A stretch of 64,000 nt of DNA. Origin: Aristolochia californica. Taxonomy: Eukaryota > Streptophyta > Magnoliopsida > Piperales > Aristolochiaceae. The stretch covers positions 6,526,358 to 6,590,357 of the forward strand of contig JARWKL010000016.1 in assembly GCA_029961685.1 (NCBI GenBank), in the 5' to 3' direction. The position numbers were made by a program, and so were the translations under genes. Positions 57,301 through 64,000 of the stretch are shown here, in pieces (within the stretch, counting starts at the first letter, position 1; each line of letters begins with the position of its first letter). Below the pieces are notes generated by a model. It was not told the DNA's origin and did not search any database. It saw only the letters and a program-made list of their open reading frames with translations.

Positions 57301-60016
57301 TACAGTTTACAATCCCTGAAAATTACAATGATTTTTTTGAATTATCTATCTCTAAATTTTTTCATTTCCATTTTAGATGTTCATTATGTTTTTTTATATC
57401 CAAACTTGAGTTTTCACTCTCCCTTTTTATATCATAAACAAAAAGATAAAGCAACTAGATCAGAACAAAATGAAAATTTTGGAGTTTATTTATGCAAAAA
57501 ATTGACAACAACAATAAATAGAAGTAAAGAAAATATATTCACACCCCACAGATGAACAACAAAGTTTTGGTTATCCATGATAGGGAATTTCCTTTAGTAC
57601 AACCCCTGATAGCTTGGAATTTTATAAGAAAGATATTTCTTATTGATCCCAACATGGTTTAAATATGAATGTGCCTGCTTGAAACATGTTTAAGATGCAA
57701 ATGACCTAAGGATCCAAAACTTTCAAAGAGTACGAAAAATGCTCATTAAATTCTTTAGTGAACGTGAGGTGGGATATTTACGCGAGCCAAACACGCCACT
57801 TTTTGCCCAGTTATAAAATCTGACCTAACAATCATTGATCATTGTAAACTGATTGATCTATCAATCATGTGTAATAGCTACTCTTGTTTGTAAGAAATGA
57901 CTAATGGATTGGGAGTCAACACTCAGTAGACAAACCCCCCTCCTCTCTCCTTCCCTTTTCCAATGATTGCAAAACCTAATATATTAAAACTAAAAGAGTT
58001 TACAATCCATAAAAAATACTGAGAATTTTTTGAATTATCTCTCTCTACGTTTGTGAATTTCTATTTTAGATGTTCTATTTTATTTTTTTAATCCAAACAT
58101 GGGTTTTTATTCTCCCTTTTTTTCTCATCACAAAAAGATAAGGCAAATTGATTAGAACAAAATAAAAATTTTAGAGTTTATGTATGCAAAAAATTGAAAA
58201 CAAACAATGTATGTAAAGAAAATTTATTCACACACAAAAAATAAACACCAAAGTTTTGTTATCCATGTTTGGGAAATTCCATTCCAACATCCCGTAATAA
58301 CTTGGAATTTTGTTAGAAAAAGATTTCTAATTGATCCTAACATGTTTTAAAAATGGATATGCATGCATGAAACATGTTGAAAATGCAAATGACCAAATGA
58401 TCCTAAACTTTTAAGGAGGACGACAAATGCTCATTAAAGTCTCAAGTGAACGAGCGGTGGTATATTTACCCGAGCCAAACATGCCACTTCTTGCCCAATT
58501 ACAAAAAGTTGACCTCACAATCGTAGATCATTGTAAAGTGATTGATCGATTAATCATGCATAACAACTATATTGTTTTTTAAGAAATGACTTATGAATTG
58601 GGTGCAACACTCAGTTAAAAATCCCTCACCCCACCTTTTCCGTTAATTGCAAAACCTAATATATAAAAACTAAAATAGTTTACAATTCCTTAAAATTATT
58701 GAGATATTTTCAATTTATCTCTCTCTGTATTTGTGCATATCCATTTTAGATGTTCAATTTTTGTTTTTAAATCCAAAATTGAGTTTTCATTCTCCCTTCT
58801 TATCTCATAAACAAAAAGATAAGGTAAATAGATCACAACAAAATAAAATTTTTAGAGTTTATGAATGCAAAAAATTGAAAACAACAATAAATGTAAGGAA
58901 TGAAAATTTATTCATGCACCATAAATGAACATCAAAATTTTGTTATCCATGTTTGGTATATTCCACTTGTACAACCCCGAATGGCTTGGAATTTTAGAAG
59001 AAAGAGATTTTTAGTTGATCCGAACATGTTTTAAATATGGAAATGTATGCATGAAACATGTTGTTGATGCAAATGACCTATGGATCCAATACTTTCAAGG
59101 AATGCAACAAATCCTCATTCAATTCTCAAGTGAATGTGTGGTGGGATATTTACCTGAGCCAAACAAGCCACTTTTTTTCCCTTTTACAAAAAGCAGACCT
59201 AAAAACCATTGCTTATCATAAAAAATTGATCGATCAATCATGTATCACGGCTAGAATTTGTTTTGTCAGAAATGACTTAAGGATATGGAGTCAACACTAA
59301 GTTAAAAATCCCCTACCCCCTTTTTCGATGATTACAAAACTTAATATATAAAAACTAATAGAGTTTACAATCCCTAAAAATTACAATGATTTTTTTGAAT
59401 TATCTATCTCTAAATTTTTTTCATTTCCATTTTATATGTTCATTATTTTTTTTGTATCCAAATTTGAGTTTTCACTCTCCCTTTTTATATCATAAACAAA
59501 AAAATAAAGCAATTTGATCAGAACAAAATGAAAATTTTAGAGTTTATTTATGCAAAAAATTGACAACAACAACAAATAGAAGTAAAAAAAATATATTCAC
59601 AGCCCACAAATGAACAACAAAGTTTTGGTTATCCATGTTAGGGAATTTCCATTAGTACAACCCCTGATAGCTTGGAATTTTATAAGAAAAATATTTCTTA
59701 TTGATCCCAACATGGTTTAAATATGAATATGCATGCTTGATACATGTTTAATATGCAAATGACCTAAGGATCCAAAACTTTAAAAGAGTACGGCAAATGC
59801 TCATTAAATTCTCTAGTGAACGTGAGGTGGGATATTTACGCGAGCCAAACACGCCACTTTTTGCCCAGTTAAAAAAGTCTGACCTAACAATCATTGATCA
59901 TTGTAAAGTGACTGATCTATCAATCATGTGTAATAGCTACACTTGTTTGTAAGAAATGACTAATGGATTGGGAGTCAACACTCAGTAAACAACCCCCCCC
60001 CCCCCCCCCCCCCCCC
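51340..60016 (+). repeat. Satellite higher-order repeat, three monomers, about 2.06 kb, four full copies
   Basis: Landmarks of type A (GATCTATCAAT) are near 51640, 53700, 55757, 57851 and 59910; type B (GATCGATTAATC) near 52331, 54388, 56479 and 58540; type C (AATTGATCGATCAATC followed by ATGTATC) near 53016, 55070, 57163 and 59224. A-to-A periods are 2060, 2057, 2094 and 2059. Like-type monomers are far more alike than neighbours. The array stops inside the C tract of the fifth A monomer (59993-60016), where a different monomer type takes over. Confidence 0.93.
55841..55869 (+). repeat. 29-base C tract in a type A monomer
   Basis: The C tract occupies a fixed place in the monomer, after CACTCAGTAAACA. 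Corresponding tracts are 15 C (53779-53793), 6 C (about 57937) and 24 C (59993-60016) in the other A monomers. Confidence 0.9.
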
Positions 60017-63000
60017 TAATGATTGCAAAAGCTAATATATAAAAACTAAAAGAGTTTACAATCCCTAAATATTACAAAGACTTGCTTAAATTATCTCACT
60101 ATGCAACTTTGCATTTCCATTTTAGATTTTCATTTTTTTTATATCCAAACTTGAGTTTTCACTCTTCCTTTTTATCTAATAAAAAAAAGATTAGGCAAAA
60201 ACAAAATGAAAATTTTAGATTTTATGTATGCAAAAAATGTAAAAAAACAATAAATGTTTGAAAAGAAAATATATTCACACACCACAAATGAACATGAAAA
60301 TTTTGTTTGGGAAATTCCACAAGTACAACCCCTAATAGCTTGGAATTTTATTTGAAAGAGATTTCTAATTGATCCTAACATGTTTTAAATATGGATATGC
60401 ATGCATGAAACATGTTGAAGATGCAAATGACCTAAGGATCCAAAACGTTCTCGGTGTACAACAAATGGTTATTAAATTCTCTAGTGAACATGTGGTGGGA
60501 TATTTACCCTAGCCAAACAAGCCACTTTTTGCCCATTTACTAAAAGCTGACCTAACAACCACAAATTATTGTAAAGTGATTGATCGATAAATCATGTGTA
60601 ACAGCTAAATTGTTCTGTAAGAATTGACTTATGGATTGGGAGTCAACACTCAGTTAAAAATCCCCCGCCCCCCTTTTTCGATGATTGCAAAACCTAATAT
60701 ATAAAAACTAAATAAGTTTTTAATCCCTAAAAATTACAGAGACTTTTTTAAATTATCTCTCTTTGCATTGTACCTAACTTGAGTTTTCACTATCCTTTTT
60801 TTTCTCATCAACAAAACGATAAGGCAAATAGACCACACAAAAAAGAAAATTTTAGAGTTTATGTATGTAAAAAATTTTAAACAATAATAAATGTAATTAA
60901 ATAAAATTCATTCACACACCACAAATGAACACCAAAGTTTTGTTATCCATCTTTGGGAAATTCCATTAGTATAACCCCTAATAGCTCGGAATTTTATAAG
61001 AAAGAGATTTCTATTTGATCCTAACTTGTTTGAAATATAGATATGCATGCATGAAACTCATTCAAGATGCAAATGACCTAAGGATCAAAAACTTTCAAGG
61101 AGTACAACAAATGCTCATTAAATTCTCAAGTGAACGTGCAATGGGATATTAACCTAACCCATACTAGCCACTTTTTGCCCATTTTCAAAAAGCTGACCTA
61201 CCATCATAGCTCATTATAAAGTGATTGATCGATCAATCATGCATAACGACTATTTTTTGAAAGAAATGACTAATGGATTGCGAGTCAACACTCAGTTAAC
61301 CCCAGTTAACCTCCCCCCCCCCTTTTCCGTTGATTGCATAACCAAATATAAAAAAAGTAAAAGAATTTATAATCCCTAAAAATTACAAGGACTTTTTGGA
61401 ATTATCTCCCTCTACATTTGTACATTTCCATTTTAGATATTCTATTTTTGTTTTTAAATCCAAAATTGAGTTTTTACTCTCCATATTTTTCTCATAAACA
61501 AAATGTAAGGCAAATAGATCACTACAAAATGAAAATTTTAGAGTTTATGTATGCAAAAAACTATAAACAATAATTAATATAAGTTAAGAAAATTTATTCA
61601 CACACCTCAAATATACACCAAGTTTTGTTATCTATGTTTTGGAAATTCCATTTGTAAAACCACTAATAGCTTGGAATTTTATAAGAAAGAGATTTCTAAT
61701 CGATCCTAAAATGTTTTAAATATAGATATGCATGCATGAAACTTATTCAAGATGAAAGTGACCTAAGGATCCAAAGCATTCAAGGAGTACAACAAATGCT
61801 CATTAAATTCTCAAGTGAACGTGTAGTGGGATATTTACCTGAGCAAAACAAACCACCTTTTGCCCCTTTACAAAAACCTAACCTGAAAATTATAGTTGAT
61901 TGTAAAGAGATTGGTCGATCTATCTTGCGTAATAGCTATATTTTCTGTAAGAAATGACTAAAAGATTTTGAGTGTACACACAAATAATAATCCTCCCCCC
62001 CCCCCCCATTTTATGTTGATTGCAAAACCTAATATATAAAAAAATAAAAGACTTTACAATCCCTAAAAATTACAGAGACTTGTTGGAATTATCTCTCTCT
62101 GCAGTTTTGAAATTCCATTTTGTTAATTTTTTTTATATCCAAACTTGAGTTTTCACTCTCCCATTTTTATCTCAGACACAAAAAGATAGGGCAAATAGAT
62201 TAGAGCAAATTGAAAATTTTAGAGTTTATGTATGCAAAAGTAAAAAACAATAATAAATGTAAGTAAAGAAAATTTATTCACACACCACAAATGAACACCA
62301 AAGTCTTGTTATCCCTGTTAAGGAAATTCCAATAGTACAACCCCTACTTGCTTGAAATTTTATAAGAAAGAGATTTCTAATTGATTTTAACTTGTTTTAA
62401 ATAAGGATATGGAACATGAAACATGTTGAAGATGCAAATGACATAAGGATCTAATACTATCAAGGAGTACAACAAATGCTCATTAAATACTCAAGTGAAG
62501 GTGCAGTATGATATTTACTCGAGCCTAACAAGCCATTTTTTGCCTATTTACAAAAAGCTGACCAAACAATCATAGATCATTGTAAAGTGATTGATCGATT
62601 AGTCATGCATAACGTCTATATTATTTGTAAGAATTAACTTATGGATTGGTAGTCGACACTCAGTTAAAAATCCCCCACCCCCATTTTTGATGATTGAAAA
62701 ACCTAATATATAAAAAACAAAAGAGTTTACAATCCCTAAAAATTAAGAAGACCTTTTTGGAATTTTCTCTTTCTTCATTTGTTCATTTCCATTTTAGATG
62801 TTCATTTTTTTTAAATCCAAACTAGAGTTTTCACTCTCCCTTTTTTCTCATAAACAAAAAGATAAGGAAAATAGATCACAAAAAAATGAAAATTTTAGAG
62901 TTTATATATCAAAAATATTTTAAACAATAATTAATGTAAGTAAAAAAAAATTATTCACACCCTTCAAATGAACACCACAATTTTTTTATTCATGTTTGGG

Positions 63001-64000
63001 AATTTCCACAAGAACAACACCTAATTGCTTGGAATTTTTTTAGAAAGAGATTTCTAATTGATCCTCACATGTTTTAAATATGAATATGCATGCATGAAAC
63101 ATGTTGAAGATGCACATGACTTAAGGATCCAAAACTTTCAAGTAGTACTACAAATACTCATTAAATTCTCAAGTGAACGTGCGGTGGGATATTTACCCGA
63201 GCCAAACAAGCTTTTTTACACTTTTACTAAAAGCTTGCCTAACAATCATAGATCATTGTAAGGTGATTGATCGATGAATCTTGCGTAACGGCTACATTTA
63301 TTTTTTGAAGAAATTACTTATGGATTGAGAGTCAACACTATGTTAAAAATCCTCTGCCCCCCTTTTCCAATAATTACAAAACCTAATATATAAAAACTAA
63401 AAGAGTTTAAAATCCCTAAAAATTACAGAGACTTGTTGGAATTATATCTCTCTGCATTTTTGCATTTCCATTTTAGAAGTTCTATTTTTTTTTTATATCC
63501 AAACTTCTTTTTTCACTCTCCCATTTTTATCTCATAAACAAAAAGATATGGTAAATAGATCACAACGAAATGAAAATTTTAGTGTTTATGTATACAAACA
63601 ATGAATAACAGTAATAAATGTAAGTAAAGAAATTTTATTCACATACCACAAATGAACACCAAAGTTTTGTATTCCTTGTTTGGGAAATTCCACTAGTACA
63701 ACCAGTAAAAGCTTGGAATTTTAAAAGAAAGAGGTTTTCAATTGATCCTAACATGTTTTAAAAATGGATATGTAGCATGATACGTGTTGAAGATGGAAAT
63801 AAAATAAGGATGCAAAACTGTCAAGGAGTCCAACAAATGCTCATTAAATACTCAAGTGAATGTGTGGTGGGATATTTACCTAAGCTAAACAAGCCATTTT
63901 TAGCTATTTACAAAAAAAAACTGAACAATCGTAGATCATTGTAAAGTGAGTGTTGAATCAATCACGCATAATGCCTATATTATTTGTAAGAAATGACTTA
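60017..64000 (+). repeat. Satellite, right arm, block II (monomers D', K, E', H', I', J')
   Basis: Landmarks lie near 60578, 61223, 61909, 62589, 63265 and 63948. By shared private words, five of the six pair with block I: D' with D (GCATTGTRCCT, ATTCAAGATG), E' with E (AAAAGACTTTACAATCC), H' with H (GTCTATATTAT, GATTGGTAGT), I' with I (ATCCTCACATG), J' with J (CCAGTAAAAGCTTGG). F and G have no counterpart. The array runs off the window. Confidence 0.88.

Noticed and set aside
38551..64000. Satellite frames of 60-80 codons as small genes
   Set aside because: Each is a monomer-internal frame that appears and disappears with single indels between near-identical monomers; no start context, splice signals or independent support. 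Kept only as a finding about a recurrent frame.

Overview
The window looks like nuclear DNA of a flowering plant with a large, repeat-rich genome; the sequence alone does not fix the species. The evidence is one recognisable plant host gene, an allene oxide synthase (jasmonate pathway) that is frame-broken, set in AT-rich DNA made almost entirely of nested LTR retrotransposons, LINE scraps and a long-period satellite. I see no bacterial-style operons, CRISPR arrays, rRNA or tRNA genes. I found no intact host gene and no fully open transposon polyprotein.

Region by region: 1-4.2 kb holds the allene oxide synthase pseudogene (1289-2804, + strand) with a TATA-like box at 1168 and non-coding flanks. 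4.2-7.5 kb is debris: a 136-bp direct repeat pair, a Ty1/copia RNase H scrap, a fragment of a non-coding LTR family (called family B here), LINE endonuclease and RNase H scraps, and a partial LTR. 7.5-21.0 kb is one old Ty1/copia element on the - strand (copia-2), split twice. One insert is a complete Ty3 chromovirus-type element (12019-18108, 873-bp LTRs, CATAT target duplication). The other is a chain of three different LTR types (8620-11376), each followed by the same tRNA-iMet primer-binding site. 21.1-22.4 kb holds the 3' end of another copia element (copia-3, + strand) with its LTR. 22.4-25.25 kb has nothing I can assign.

From 25.25 kb to the end the DNA is a satellite with a monomer of about 685 bp. 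It lies in - orientation at 25.25-35.19 kb and + orientation at 38.55-64.0 kb. Between the two arms sit a 5'-truncated copia element (copia-C) and a truncated family B copy. The left arm has a repeat unit of about 1645 bp: two satellite monomers plus a truncated family B LTR. The right arm has a three-monomer higher-order repeat of about 2.06 kb (four full copies, about 51.3-60.0 kb). It is flanked by two blocks whose monomers correspond in order, which suggests a superperiod of about 13 kb.

Family B recurs about seven times. Its LTRs are about 370-445 bp, TGTTG...CAACA; it has an iMet-type primer site and a non-coding interior with 57-bp and roughly 190-bp tandem arrays. It is probably mobilised by copia elements such as copia-C, whose LTR starts alike. 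One copy (31317-34040) has a perfect TTTAT target duplication. A rearranged copy (43178-46573) contains a nearly identical 1.27-kb tandem duplication carrying a segment of different origin.

The most interesting signals are the mosaic LTR chain, the absorption of an LTR fragment into a satellite higher-order unit at a GCCTT microhomology, the multi-scale satellite periodicity, and the conserved palindrome and recurrent open frame in the monomers.
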